NCBI GenBank assembly: GCA_946406195.1
Contig: CAMJJT010000002.1
Location: 62,001 to 126,000 of the forward strand
Source of the DNA: an uncultured Bacteroidales bacterium
Lineage (GTDB): Bacteria; Bacteroidota; Bacteroidia; Bacteroidales; Paludibacteraceae
Reading direction: 5' to 3'
DNA length: 64,000 bases
Positions 26,302 through 34,101 of the stretch are shown here, piece by piece; within the stretch, counting starts at the first letter, position 1, and each line of letters opens with the position of its first letter. The position numbers and the translations under genes were made by a program. Under the pieces are notes generated by a model. The model made no database searches. It was given only the letters and a program-made list of their open reading frames with translations, and was not told where the DNA came from.

Positions 26302-26679
26302 TTGGTCATTTTGACAGCACAAGGCATCTATAAAGACCGCGGCAGCAAGTTCCTCGCGTTCGCCGAACCGATTGAGAATGAGGAAGAAGCGAAAAGCCGG
26401 ATTGCATGGTACAAGAAGAAATACCATGACGCGCGGCATGTATGCTACGCCTACCGTTTAGGCGCCAATCTATGGCGTACCAAAGACGACGGAGAGCCGC
26501 ACGGAACCGCCGGCGCACCTATTCTGAGGTCTATCGATGCCCGCGGATTGGACAATATGTTAGTGGTAGTGGTGCGCTATTTCGGCGGCACTTTATTAGG
26601 CACAGGCGGTCTGATGGTGGCATACCGAGAAGCCTCCAAGGATGCCCTTGAAAGCTTCGTTAAACAGTTAAATAGTTAA
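26302..26679 (+). CDS. YigZ/IMPACT-family protein
   Basis: A 125-residue protein of the IMPACT/YigZ (UPF0029) family. Signature segments are KDRGSKFLAFAEPI, ARHVCYAYRLG, KDDGEPHGTAGAPIL and VVVRYFGGTLLGTGGL. It lacks the usual C-terminal extension of YigZ, so only the N-terminal domain is present. The start is uncertain: the track frame begins with TTG at 26302, 4 nt after the peptidase stop, and no ATG is near. The stop is formed by the octamer array at 26659. Confidence 0.82.
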   Translation: MVILTAQGIYKDRGSKFLAFAEPIENEEEAKSRIAWYKKKYHDARHVCYAYRLGANLWRTKDDGEPHGTAGAPILRSIDARGLDNMLVVVVRYFGGTLLGTGGLMVAYREASKDALESFVKQLNS

Positions 26680-26682
26680 AAT
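26659..26682 (+). repeat. Octamer array GTTAAAnn at a gene end
   Basis: GTTAAACA, GTTAAATA and GTTAAAAT encode the final KQLNS and stop of the IMPACT-family gene. The family matches 3833-3856. Confidence 0.8.
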
Positions 26683-26714
26683 GGTTTTGATTGATATCAA
26701 AACGTTAAATTGTT

Positions 26715-27740
26715 ATGACTGATTTTAAAGATATTAGAGCTTATCGCGTGGGATGGTTACTGACCATTTGGGATTTTCTGCTGGCTTTTCCGGTGTTGTG
26801 GCTGCTATCCAAACGGACGACCAGCAGTCTGAAACTGGATTATTTAGGTGACCGCAAGCTCATAGAGCAGGACATCCGGCATGGTGCCTTCTTTATGACC
26901 AATCATCGCGACATTGTGATGGACGCCGCATGGCTCTCTATGTTACTGCGTTTCCGCTATTTCATTCGTCCATTCATCGGCATAGGAAATAACCTTTTTG
27001 CCCATAAATGGATAGAGATCTTCGTGCGTTTCAACCGTTGTTTTGTGGTTAAGCGCGGAGCCGGAATTCATGCCCAATTGGAGAATGCCAAACAACTCTC
27101 GGCATATATTCACTATTTGCGTGAACATGGCAAATCGATCTGGTTAGCGCAGCGGGAAGGACGAGCGAAAGACAGTAATGACCGTACACAAGCCGCTGTG
27201 CTGCATATGCTGACCATTGATTTTGAGCAGCAGAACCGTCCTATAGAGGAGTTCTTCGATTATGTGAAAGAGCTGAATATATGCCCCGTAAGTATCAACT
27301 ACGAGTACGATCCGTGCGACTACCTCAAGGCGCGTGAGATGCAACTCAAACGGGATAATCCGAAGTGGAGAAAGCGCGCGAAAGACGATGTAGAGTCGAT
27401 GGCGACTGGTATTCGCGGAGAGAAAGGGCGCGTGGTGTATCGTTTGACGCCAAGTATCAACCATGACATCGACCGGATGTTAGAGCGTTTTCCAGATTAT
27501 CGGAGTCTGCCTATCAAAGACCAGATCGAGCATTTGTGTGCGATCATCGACCGACATATTTTCCAAGGATACGAGCTATACGAGCGTGGCACGGAATTTG
27601 AGGAGTATCTGGAGAGCCGGTTGGCGAAGATAGAGATGCCCAACAAAGATGAGGCGTATCTAAGAGAACGTCTGAAGGAGATGTATATGAATCCGGTGAT
27701 CAATCATCGGGAGAGTGTAGAGTTGATGTGTAATGTGTAA
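26715..27740 (+). CDS. Phospholipid/glycerolipid acyltransferase (PlsC-like)
   Basis: A 341-residue membrane-associated acyltransferase. Near residues 55-72 it reads FFMTNHRDIVMDA, the position of the family's NHxxxxD block. Here the spacing from His64 to Asp70 is five residues rather than four. A glycine-rich substrate segment and WLAQREGRAKD (the EGxR-like block) follow. A hydrophobic helix at residues 12-35 should anchor it. The likely job is acyl transfer to a lysophospholipid or related lipid; the exact acceptor is unknown. Its stop codon lies in a TGTAATG heptamer array leading into coaD. Confidence 0.78.
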   Translation: MTDFKDIRAYRVGWLLTIWDFLLAFPVLWLLSKRTTSSLKLDYLGDRKLIEQDIRHGAFFMTNHRDIVMDAAWLSMLLRFRYFIRPFIGIGNNLFAHKWIEIFVRFNRCFVVKRGAGIHAQLENAKQLSAYIHYLREHGKSIWLAQREGRAKDSNDRTQAAVLHMLTIDFEQQNRPIEEFFDYVKELNICPVSINYEYDPCDYLKAREMQLKRDNPKWRKRAKDDVESMATGIRGEKGRVVYRLTPSINHDIDRMLERFPDYRSLPIKDQIEHLCAIIDRHIFQGYELYERGTEFEEYLESRLAKIEMPNKDEAYLRERLKEMYMNPVINHRESVELMCNV

Positions 27741-27749
27741 TGTGTAAAG
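27729..27749 (+). repeat. Heptamer array TGTAATG at the acyltransferase/coaD junction
   Basis: TGTAATG twice and TGTAAAG once encode the last residues and TAA of the acyltransferase and end two bases before the coaD ATG. Confidence 0.8.
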
Positions 27750-27751
27750 AT

Positions 27752-28201
27752 ATGAAAAGAGCAATATTTCCGGGGTCATTTGACCCGTTTACAGTAGGCC
27801 ACTACGACATTGTGAACCGTGGTCTGGAGTTATTCGACGAGATTATCATCGGTATCGGTCGAAACAGTACAAAGAAAGAGACCTTCCCTATTCGTGAGCG
27901 CGAGGAGGCTATCCGAAAGATTTTTGCCGGTGAAAAACGAGTGAAAGTAGCTATCTATGATTGCTTGACCGTTGATTTTGCGAAAGAGCAGAACGCCCAA
28001 TTCATCCTGCGTGGTATGCGTTGTATTGGCGATTTTGAGTACGAGCGCAACATGGCGGAGGCAAACAAGCAACTGGCTGGTATAGAGACCGTTATACTTT
28101 ATACAAGGCCGGAATATGCGCATATTTCTTCAACGTTGGTGCGCGATCTGTATGCCTATGGAAAAGACGTTAGCGATTTCGTTCCCAACACCTTGCGATA
28201 A
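27752..28201 (+). CDS. coaD: Phosphopantetheine adenylyltransferase
   Basis: A 149-residue enzyme that adenylates 4'-phosphopantetheine to dephospho-CoA, the penultimate step of coenzyme A synthesis. The nucleotidyltransferase motif is GSFDPFTVGHYDIV (TxGH form) near residues 8-21. The second signature HISSTLVRDLYAYG is near the C-terminus, and the substrate loop LRGMRCIGDFEYERNMA lies between. I start at the ATG at 27752 (MKRAIFPG); a longer frame begins 12 nt earlier inside the heptamer array. Confidence 0.96.
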   Translation: MKRAIFPGSFDPFTVGHYDIVNRGLELFDEIIIGIGRNSTKKETFPIREREEAIRKIFAGEKRVKVAIYDCLTVDFAKEQNAQFILRGMRCIGDFEYERNMAEANKQLAGIETVILYTRPEYAHISSTLVRDLYAYGKDVSDFVPNTLR

Positions 28202-28203
28202 AT

Positions 28204-28235
28204 CGTTAAATTGTTAATTCGTTAAAACGTTAAAT
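28204..28235 (+). repeat. Octamer array CGTTAAAT, four units
   Basis: CGTTAAAT, TGTTAATT, CGTTAAAA and CGTTAAAT fill most of the gap between coaD and the S41 peptidase gene. Confidence 0.8.
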
Positions 28236-28248
28236 AGGTTTTCATTGC

Positions 28249-29880
28249 ATGAAAACGATAAGAATTTTACTTTTAGTCTTTGCTCTGAGTGTAGCAAGCG
28301 GTTCTCTTTCCGCCCAAGAACGGCAAAAGACGACACGCGTGAATGAGAGTATTGATATCTTCACGGATGTATTGCGTCAGGTAGATGTCAATTATGTGGA
28401 CACCCTCAATTACGAGGACTTGACGGAGACCGCCATTAACGCCATGCTGCGCAAGATTGACCCTTACACCGTTTATTACTCCAAGCAGAAAGACCGCGAT
28501 TTGCGTATGTTGACCACCGGCAAATACGGAGGTATCGGCAGTATTATTCAGCAGCGTCCCAGACCTGAGGTCAAAACCGGTAACCGCAAAGCGAAAGTGG
28601 ATAAAGATTCGCTATGGACGTATGCGGTCAACCCGTATGAGGGCAAGCCGGCACAGCGCGCAGGCGTGCAGGCAGGAGACCGGATCGTGAGTGTGGACGG
28701 CAAGAACACCTCCGGTCTGAGTGTGAGCGAAGTGAGCAATAACCTGCGCGGAGAACCGGGTACGACCGTGGTGCTTGAACTGGAGAGAGAGGGCGTGGAG
28801 AAGCCTTTCAAGGTATCTATCGTACGCGAAGATATTCACATGGATCCCGTTCGCTATTATGCCGTCATTGACGCTGACACCCTACCCCAACCCGTTGCGT
28901 ATATCGCCTTCAGCGAGTTCACGGAAGGGTCCGCCAACGCGTTTACCAATGCTTTGGACGAACTATACTACACCAAAGGAGCTCGCAAACTGATTATCGA
29001 CCTGCGCAGTAACGGCGGAGGTATCGTGGATGAGGCGTTGCAGATCGTGAACCTGTTTGTGGAGCGCGACCAGACCATCGTGGAGACACGCGGTAAGACT
29101 GCAAACAGCAACCGTGTCTATAAGACCCGCAATAATCCGCGGTATAAAGACCTGCCGATCGTGCTGTTAGTGGATAAGAACTCTGCTTCTGCCAGCGAGA
29201 TCGTGTCCGGTGCGCTGCAAGACTTAGGGCGCGCCAAACTGATTGGTCAGCGCACTTACGGGAAAGGACTCGTGCAGAACGTCCGTCCCATCGCTTACGG
29301 CGGACATATCAAAGTGACGACCAGCAAGTATTACCTACCCTCCGGTCGGTGCATTCAGGCGATTGATTATAGTGAGCGGCAAAAGGGTCACGAGCTCAAG
29401 AAAGACACCGCCGGCGGTATTCTGCCGGACATCGTGCTGTCGGACTCCTCGAAGGTGGATATTTGCTATACCCTCTATGTCAACCATTATTTCTTTGATT
29501 TCGCGACGCGCTACCACCGGTTGCACGACAGTATAGCCGCGCCGGAGGTGTTTGAGTTGAGCGATGCAGACATTGAGGAGTTTTGTGCGTACCTCGATGA
29601 ACGCGGATTCAAGTATGAGACAGAGACCAGCAAGTTCTTCGATGACATGCTCAAGATGGCAAAGAACGAAGATATTGATTCGGTTACTATTAAGCAGTTG
29701 GAAGATATTGAGGCGGTTCTGCGTCCGAATTTCCGCACTGCCATAGAGCGCCATAAAGACGAAGTAAAAGAACTGTTGGGCGCCGAGATTGTGCTGCGCT
29801 ATTATTACCAGAAAGGTCAAGCCGCTTTTCAGTTGCGCTTTGATAAAGAGCTCAAACGCGCTTTGCAGGAGTTAAAATAA
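28249..29880 (+). CDS. C-terminal processing peptidase (S41 family, CtpA-type)
   Basis: A 543-residue exported serine protease with signal peptide MKTIRILLLVFALSVASGSLSAQ. It has an N-terminal helical region, a PDZ domain (about 115-190: PAQRAGVQAGDRIVSVDG, GEPGTTVVLELERE) and the S41 catalytic core. The Ser-Lys dyad can be placed at S314 in NSASASEI and K339 in TYGKGLVQ, the 25-residue spacing expected from tail-specific protease. The C-terminal ~150 residues are helical. It probably trims periplasmic or outer-membrane proteins. A terminator follows directly. Confidence 0.93.
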   Translation: MKTIRILLLVFALSVASGSLSAQERQKTTRVNESIDIFTDVLRQVDVNYVDTLNYEDLTETAINAMLRKIDPYTVYYSKQKDRDLRMLTTGKYGGIGSIIQQRPRPEVKTGNRKAKVDKDSLWTYAVNPYEGKPAQRAGVQAGDRIVSVDGKNTSGLSVSEVSNNLRGEPGTTVVLELEREGVEKPFKVSIVREDIHMDPVRYYAVIDADTLPQPVAYIAFSEFTEGSANAFTNALDELYYTKGARKLIIDLRSNGGGIVDEALQIVNLFVERDQTIVETRGKTANSNRVYKTRNNPRYKDLPIVLLVDKNSASASEIVSGALQDLGRAKLIGQRTYGKGLVQNVRPIAYGGHIKVTTSKYYLPSGRCIQAIDYSERQKGHELKKDTAGGILPDIVLSDSSKVDICYTLYVNHYFFDFATRYHRLHDSIAAPEVFELSDADIEEFCAYLDERGFKYETETSKFFDDMLKMAKNEDIDSVTIKQLEDIEAVLRPNFRTAIERHKDEVKELLGAEIVLRYYYQKGQAAFQLRFDKELKRALQELK

Positions 29881-29894
29881 GGATTAAACCAAGT

Positions 29895-29930
29895 ATAAGA
29901 AAAACGCCTCGAGGGGCTTTTTTTCTTATT
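29895..29930. terminator. Terminator between convergent genes
   Basis: ATAAGAAAAA pairs with TTTTTCTTAT around an inner GCC/GGC stem, with T-runs on both strands. It separates the CtpA-type gene from the convergent lipase-like gene. Confidence 0.75.
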
Positions 29931-29952
29931 TATATCATCCAAATCCTGTAAA

Positions 29953-31254
29953 TCAAAGCGACCGATATACCTTCTCAAAAAAGGTAACTGCAGCATTCAT
30001 ATGGTTACCATAATTAGAAAAATCATATTCAATGTTTTCCAAATCTTGCGCATCAAAGATAGCCTTGATATGTTCGCTGTTCAAGAAAGGAACCATGTTA
30101 TCCTCTGTACTATGGAATAAAAACAAATTCGATTTAGGAGTCCATTGTAAAATAGAGTTCCTTTTTACAGCTTCATACAATATAGATGTTGGAAATGAAT
30201 CTGTTTGAAAGACAATTGGTTTTAATAACACATTCATGTCATTTCCTAATTCCTGATTCACCTCATGCATCATTTTCGCTTTCGATTCAATCAAGAGCGG
30301 ATATTTCTCTTGCAATACAGGTTGAAAGAAGTCCTGTGTATCCAATCCTAAATTTTCTCCATAATTCATTCCTAATACAAGCATTGGAAGCGTGCATGGA
30401 ATGTCTGTTGTGTGATGTGATATATAATAATTAAAAGTACCAGCCAAATCATAAGGACCAGCACCGGCAAACACTTTGTATATCGTATATTTGTGAGAAT
30501 AGTTCTGCTCAAGCTCCTTTTGCAAAGCAAGTGTAACTGCTGCTCCCTGAGAATAACCGAGCAGGATAACAGAAGGGAAATAAGTATATGAACGGCTTTT
30601 AAGATATGGTACAGCAGAATCAAGCAAATCAATAGCAGAAGTAACCGAACTTTTCAAATGCAAATATGGATGAGTCAACGAATCAGTAATACCATATCCG
30701 ATATAATCAGGCATAAGGACAATATAATCTTTAATGGCATAAATTCCTTCTATACTATAAGCATTACTGGGCGCTTCACTATTAGCACATATCGTATAAT
30801 GATTCGCTATAATGATATGTTTGGCTTTCGTGTTCTTAGGAAGGAAAATTTTTCCGGATAACATTATACTGTCTCCATTCGGAAGAACTGATTTATATTT
30901 AACAGGTATCTGTTCAATAGAAGAATAGAGAGCCTTTAAAAAGAGATCACTCCCTGTCATATTTTCAAAAGTCTGATAATTGGCAAGACGATTATAAAAA
31001 GAGCCATTTTGCAAAGAAATACGTAAGGTATTCCAGAATTTTTCGGAATTAATATTATCTGTAAATATTGTTTCTTTTAAACTGGATTTAAACTCACTCC
31101 ATCCCGATTCAAATAATCCTTCAATTAATCCTTCCTGCGAATCTTTATATTTCTTCCCGTCATACGTACTCAAATCCACATACCCCGTGGCATGTGTAAA
31201 TTGCAATGAAAAGAACAATATTACAACTATATAAACAACCTTACAAAGTCTCAT
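29953..31254 (-). CDS. Secreted alpha/beta hydrolase (secretory lipase-like)
   Basis: A 433-residue exported hydrolase with signal peptide MRLCKVVYIVVILFFSLQFTHA. The nucleophile elbow is GYSQGAAVTLAL, and an early HIIIANHYTICANSEAPSN segment plus MPDYIGYGIT fit the secretory-lipase branch of the alpha/beta fold. A late His is likely in YGNHMNAA, with an acid in FHSTEDNMVPF. The start overlaps the end of the gene before it by 14 nt, making it the last gene of a four-gene coupled operon. Substrate is unknown; an acyl ester or lipid is inferred. It is AT-richer than the flanking genes. Confidence 0.75.
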   Translation of the reverse strand: MRLCKVVYIVVILFFSLQFTHATGYVDLSTYDGKKYKDSQEGLIEGLFESGWSEFKSSLKETIFTDNINSEKFWNTLRISLQNGSFYNRLANYQTFENMTGSDLFLKALYSSIEQIPVKYKSVLPNGDSIMLSGKIFLPKNTKAKHIIIANHYTICANSEAPSNAYSIEGIYAIKDYIVLMPDYIGYGITDSLTHPYLHLKSSVTSAIDLLDSAVPYLKSRSYTYFPSVILLGYSQGAAVTLALQKELEQNYSHKYTIYKVFAGAGPYDLAGTFNYYISHHTTDIPCTLPMLVLGMNYGENLGLDTQDFFQPVLQEKYPLLIESKAKMMHEVNQELGNDMNVLLKPIVFQTDSFPTSILYEAVKRNSILQWTPKSNLFLFHSTEDNMVPFLNSEHIKAIFDAQDLENIEYDFSNYGNHMNAAVTFFEKVYRSL

Positions 31255-31894
31255 ACAAATCTTCAGCCACTTTTTTTAGATTATTCATGTATCTATTTAC
31301 TCTCCATTCTACCGAATTCTTATATATTCTTTTAGTGATAAATATATTAAAGAACCAACCGTATTTAATATTAATATCCATTAGAAATATAGAATGCGTT
31401 TCATCTACAGGAATAATAAAAAGATTACCATATCCATGTTCGAGTAGTTTACCCGAATAAGTGACATCAATATCAAAATGTCTGCACCAATTCGGTACGT
31501 TGCTTATTGTGAGAGAATCAATACATAAGTCCGGGTTATAAACAATCGGCATACGAGTATCTTCCACCTTTCCTTCAAGAACAATATTCCTAAACCTCGT
31601 AATCGGAGGGATAACAACGTCTACGGTTATCCTTCCGTAGTTATTCTCCGGCTGGTACACAGTTTCTGTATATTCCAATAAAAACGCATTCTTTTCTTGG
31701 TCATCTTGAGCACCGGTACCATATAATGCCCACTCGAACAAAGCATCAGGAGACGCTTGAAAATCATGTATAAAGCGTTCAAAAATAGTATCAGATATTT
31801 CAGCTGGAGCATCAACCATCACAGCGCAAACAGAAGTATATGTCTTGTTGGCATAAAATGAAGTTATCAGTGCAATAATCCAAAGAAATTTCAT
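31241..31894 (-). CDS. Exported protein, possibly START/SRPBCC-like lipid-binding
   Basis: A 217-residue protein with a short N-terminal hydrophobic segment (MKFLWIIALITSFYA). The body (VMVDAPAEISDTIFERFI; YGRITVDVVIPPITRF; FDIDVTYSGKLLEHG; YMNNLKKVAEDLYETL at the end) has the strand-helix order of a START/SRPBCC hydrophobic-ligand pocket. I judge this by eye and it is not certain. The start is the ATG at 31894, which overlaps the upstream stop as ATGA. It is third in the operon. Confidence 0.6.
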   Translation of the reverse strand: MKFLWIIALITSFYANKTYTSVCAVMVDAPAEISDTIFERFIHDFQASPDALFEWALYGTGAQDDQEKNAFLLEYTETVYQPENNYGRITVDVVIPPITRFRNIVLEGKVEDTRMPIVYNPDLCIDSLTISNVPNWCRHFDIDVTYSGKLLEHGYGNLFIIPVDETHSIFLMDINIKYGWFFNIFITKRIYKNSVEWRVNRYMNNLKKVAEDLYETL

Positions 31895-32445
31895 ATATTT
31901 ACAGAAAATAATATTATAATTAAAAGTGAAAAAAATATAGCATAAAATGCTGCTGTTTCCAGCCAAAAGAGTGAACATCTATGCAATGTTCCGGTTCGTA
32001 TCCCCATCAGCATCAAAGCGATTAGGATACTTAGTCCCACGTAAAGGATTTTATATGCAACAAGAAAGATCCATAATACAGCACACACGGCAGCCAATAT
32101 AGCACATGCGTAGTGGAAGTAAACCAATCCGTGCGTTTTTTTATACCTTGCCGACGCCGCCACAAGAAGCAGACAAACGAGAGTAATAATAGGAAAGAAG
32201 ACGAAAGTATACCCAAACGATGAGGCATGGCGTGACAATTCAATCCAAATAGGTATCGTTGTTACACATAAAAAAATCATAAGAGTCGGAAATAGCACAC
32301 CGGTCCCTTTCCTCCTCCGTTCAAAGGAATAATATGTTATTGAAAGATTGACAGGTATTCCAAATTCACGTAGAACATATATGACATAATACGTAAAAAC
32401 AAGAATATCAGCCAATAATACCAAAGAGAAGTATAATGGATACAT
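31891..32445 (-). CDS. Multi-pass membrane protein of unknown family
   Basis: A 184-residue integral membrane protein with about six predicted segments (SLVLLADILVFTYYVIYVL; TLMIFLCVTTIPIWI; FVFFPIITLVCLLLVA; YACAILAAVCAVLWIFLVA; GLSILIALMLMGI; FYAIFFSLLIIILF). I recognise no family. Its start overlaps the preceding stop as TAATG, and its stop overlaps the next start as ATGA, so the operon is tightly coupled. Confidence 0.7.
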   Translation of the reverse strand: MYPLYFSLVLLADILVFTYYVIYVLREFGIPVNLSITYYSFERRRKGTGVLFPTLMIFLCVTTIPIWIELSRHASSFGYTFVFFPIITLVCLLLVAASARYKKTHGLVYFHYACAILAAVCAVLWIFLVAYKILYVGLSILIALMLMGIRTGTLHRCSLFWLETAAFYAIFFSLLIIILFSVNI

Positions 32446-32975
32446 TATTTTTGTTTATATAGTCGCTTATTGCTTGCAATTATATGTAGAATCTGGTTCA
32501 TCCAATCCTGCTCCTTATGCCATTGTTTATCCGAAAATCCAAATTGCAGATTTCGTGAAACAGAATAAATATTAATCGAAAAAGGATTCGGATCGGCATA
32601 CATCAGATTAAAATATTTCCATGGAAATTGCAAGCTATACCTATGTAACCATAATTTCCTATCCTTTTCAATAAAGAATGTTTGAAAATCAGTAATATTC
32701 AATCTTTCATGACCTACTAAAACAATCGAATCAGTTAGTAACTCTTCATCGGTCCAAACACTCAGGTTCATAGTAACCATATTGGATGTTGTTTTATAGG
32801 TAATGTCCGCAGACAGTGCTTTCTGTTTTGCTGTTCTTGAAGGAATATCATATGGTACAACAAAATACAGTTGTCCATTTTCAAAGGTCTTCATCACATA
32901 TTTATCTTCTAATTTTGCAGCAAAAGCACAAGAAAAAATCAGCAACATCCAGGACATCCATATGAGCCTTTTCAT
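32445..32975 (-). CDS. Exported protein of unknown function, first gene of coupled operon
   Basis: A 176-residue protein with signal peptide MKRLIWMSWMLLIFSCAFA. The mature part is mixed alpha/beta (YFVVPYDIPSRTAKQKAL; MVTMNLSVWTDEELLTDSIV; WKYFNLMYADPNP) and ends in a basic tail. No family recognised. It heads the coupled operon of four genes. A hairpin with a T-rich tail lies just upstream, after the TRL-like gene. Confidence 0.65.
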   Translation of the reverse strand: MKRLIWMSWMLLIFSCAFAAKLEDKYVMKTFENGQLYFVVPYDIPSRTAKQKALSADITYKTTSNMVTMNLSVWTDEELLTDSIVLVGHERLNITDFQTFFIEKDRKLWLHRYSLQFPWKYFNLMYADPNPFSINIYSVSRNLQFGFSDKQWHKEQDWMNQILHIIASNKRLYKQK

Positions 32976-32984
32976 AAGCGCTAA

Positions 32985-33022
32985 AAAAAATATGGTGAGA
33001 CATCCCCATTAGTTGATGTCCC
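32985..33022 (-). terminator. Hairpin after the TRL-like gene
   Basis: On the minus strand, GACATC pairs with GATGTC across a ~9-nt loop and is followed by an ATATTTTTTTTAG tract. It could end the TRL-like transcript or attenuate readthrough into the four-gene operon. Confidence 0.5.
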
Positions 33023-33038
33023 ACCGAATTGATACTAA

Positions 33039-33356
33039 TTACTCACCGTAAACGTAATAGGTTCTGATGCAGAACAGTGTCAAAATACTGGTTGTTTTCA
33101 CATCCACATGGCTCACTTTCGTAATACCTGCCATTTTTGCAGCTTTATTAACACTTGCATCGCCCACTGCAACCATACTAAAAACGTTGATTGCTTTAAC
33201 AGTTCCCACTTTGGAACCAATCGTGTTGTCTGTCACAGCATAGGGTGTCGTTTGTCCTGTGTAAATAAAGCCCGGTCCATCACTCACAGCTCCACAACTT
33301 GAGAAGCCCAAAGCGAGTACTACCAAAGACGCAAAAAGCATGAATTTCTTTTTCAT
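33039..33356 (-). CDS. TRL-like family lipoprotein
   Basis: A 105-residue small lipoprotein: the signal MKKKFMLFASLVVLALGFSSC ends at cysteine 21. The body carries the TRL-like pattern GPGFIYTGQTTPYAVTDN, GSKVGTVKAINVF, VGDASVNKAAKMAGITKV and a final short beta segment. The family is widespread in Bacteroidetes and its role is unknown. A weak promoter-like TAATTTTG occurs at 33435-33428, without a good -33 at the expected distance. Confidence 0.8.
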   Translation of the reverse strand: MKKKFMLFASLVVLALGFSSCGAVSDGPGFIYTGQTTPYAVTDNTIGSKVGTVKAINVFSMVAVGDASVNKAAKMAGITKVSHVDVKTTSILTLFCIRTYYVYGE

Positions 33357-33508
33357 TTTTGTTAGAGATTTAATTAATAATTAGGTTAATTTGATGCGTT
33401 AACATCACTGATATCTTAAATCGAGTGCAAAATTACATCAAATCTTTGACATGTCATAACAATTCGCGTCAGTATAATTATACAATATGTTGAAAAATAA
33501 TGACAGCA

Positions 33509-33730
33509 CTATTCTTCCTTATCATGATTGACGATTTTTCGATACTCATTAAAGAAGTCATATGAGAGGACATTAGAGATACGAACAAGAAGATCTGTAT
33601 CTATACTTGAACGGTTAAAGATATTATATACATTGGTCCGTTCACAACAAATCTGTTTCGCAAACCAAGATACACTTCTACCCTGTTCGCGAAGCACTCG
33701 TTCGATTATTTTTCCTATATGAATTGTCAT
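33509..33730 (-). CDS. Small helix-turn-helix protein (XRE-like)
   Basis: A 73-residue basic protein with one helix-turn-helix: IIERVLREQGRSVSWFAKQICCERTNVYNIFNRSSIDTDLLVRIS in overall order, matching an XRE/Cro domain in which WFAKQI is helix 2 and RTNVYNIF helix 3. No other domain fits in the remaining length. It follows a ~330-nt untranslated stretch that starts at a good promoter (34097-34067), so it may have a long regulated leader. It could act on the neighbouring AT-rich operon; this is inference. Confidence 0.72.
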   Translation of the reverse strand: MTIHIGKIIERVLREQGRSVSWFAKQICCERTNVYNIFNRSSIDTDLLVRISNVLSYDFFNEYRKIVNHDKEE

Positions 33731-34066
33731 ATGCTACCCACAATACATAAAATAAAGCGTGAGTTTCATTTGTTCCTCACGCTCTTCAAGGGCTTCGCAA
33801 TCCCCGCAATAAGTAGAAAAACAATAGAAAGCCACGCCCGATATGCAAAACACACCGCACCCAATAGTGAGGCGTGGTAATATACATACCAACACGGACA
33901 TTCATTGTTGTTGCTACGACTTATTGCTGAATTTTGCGAAGATTCTGAAGAGTCGCTAACAACGTTGCAATAAACGCCTTTTTATGTCCTTATGTTTAAC
34001 GTCGATAAGCGACGTATTGCAAAATTTTCTGTTTTCTATATAAAATAGAATAATACTTTGCGGCTG
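33731..34066 (-). ncRNA. Possible structured RNA or long leader upstream of the HTH gene
   Basis: The region has no convincing start-to-stop gene, but it lies directly downstream of a strong promoter on the minus strand. It can pair GTTGTTAGCGACT with AGTCGTAGCAACAAC (near 33960-33905), fold GGTATGTATATTACC, and ends in AAGCGTGAG/CTCACGCT (33755-33783). One frame is open for about 70 codons and reads CPCWYVYYHASLLGAVCF in part, but it lacks a plausible start codon. I favour a non-coding RNA or leader; a small membrane peptide is the alternative. Confidence 0.35.
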
Positions 34067-34097
34067 CAAAGGTACAACTTTTTTTTGATATATGCAA
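34067..34097 (-). promoter_or_regulatory. Promoter pointing toward the HTH gene
   Basis: On the minus strand, TTG at 34097-34095 and TACCTTTG at 34074-34067, spacer 20, with extended TTGCATATATC. An inverted copy of the -7 core (CTTTGC/GCAAAG) follows immediately. Confidence 0.8.
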
Positions 34098-34101
34098 GGA
34101 C

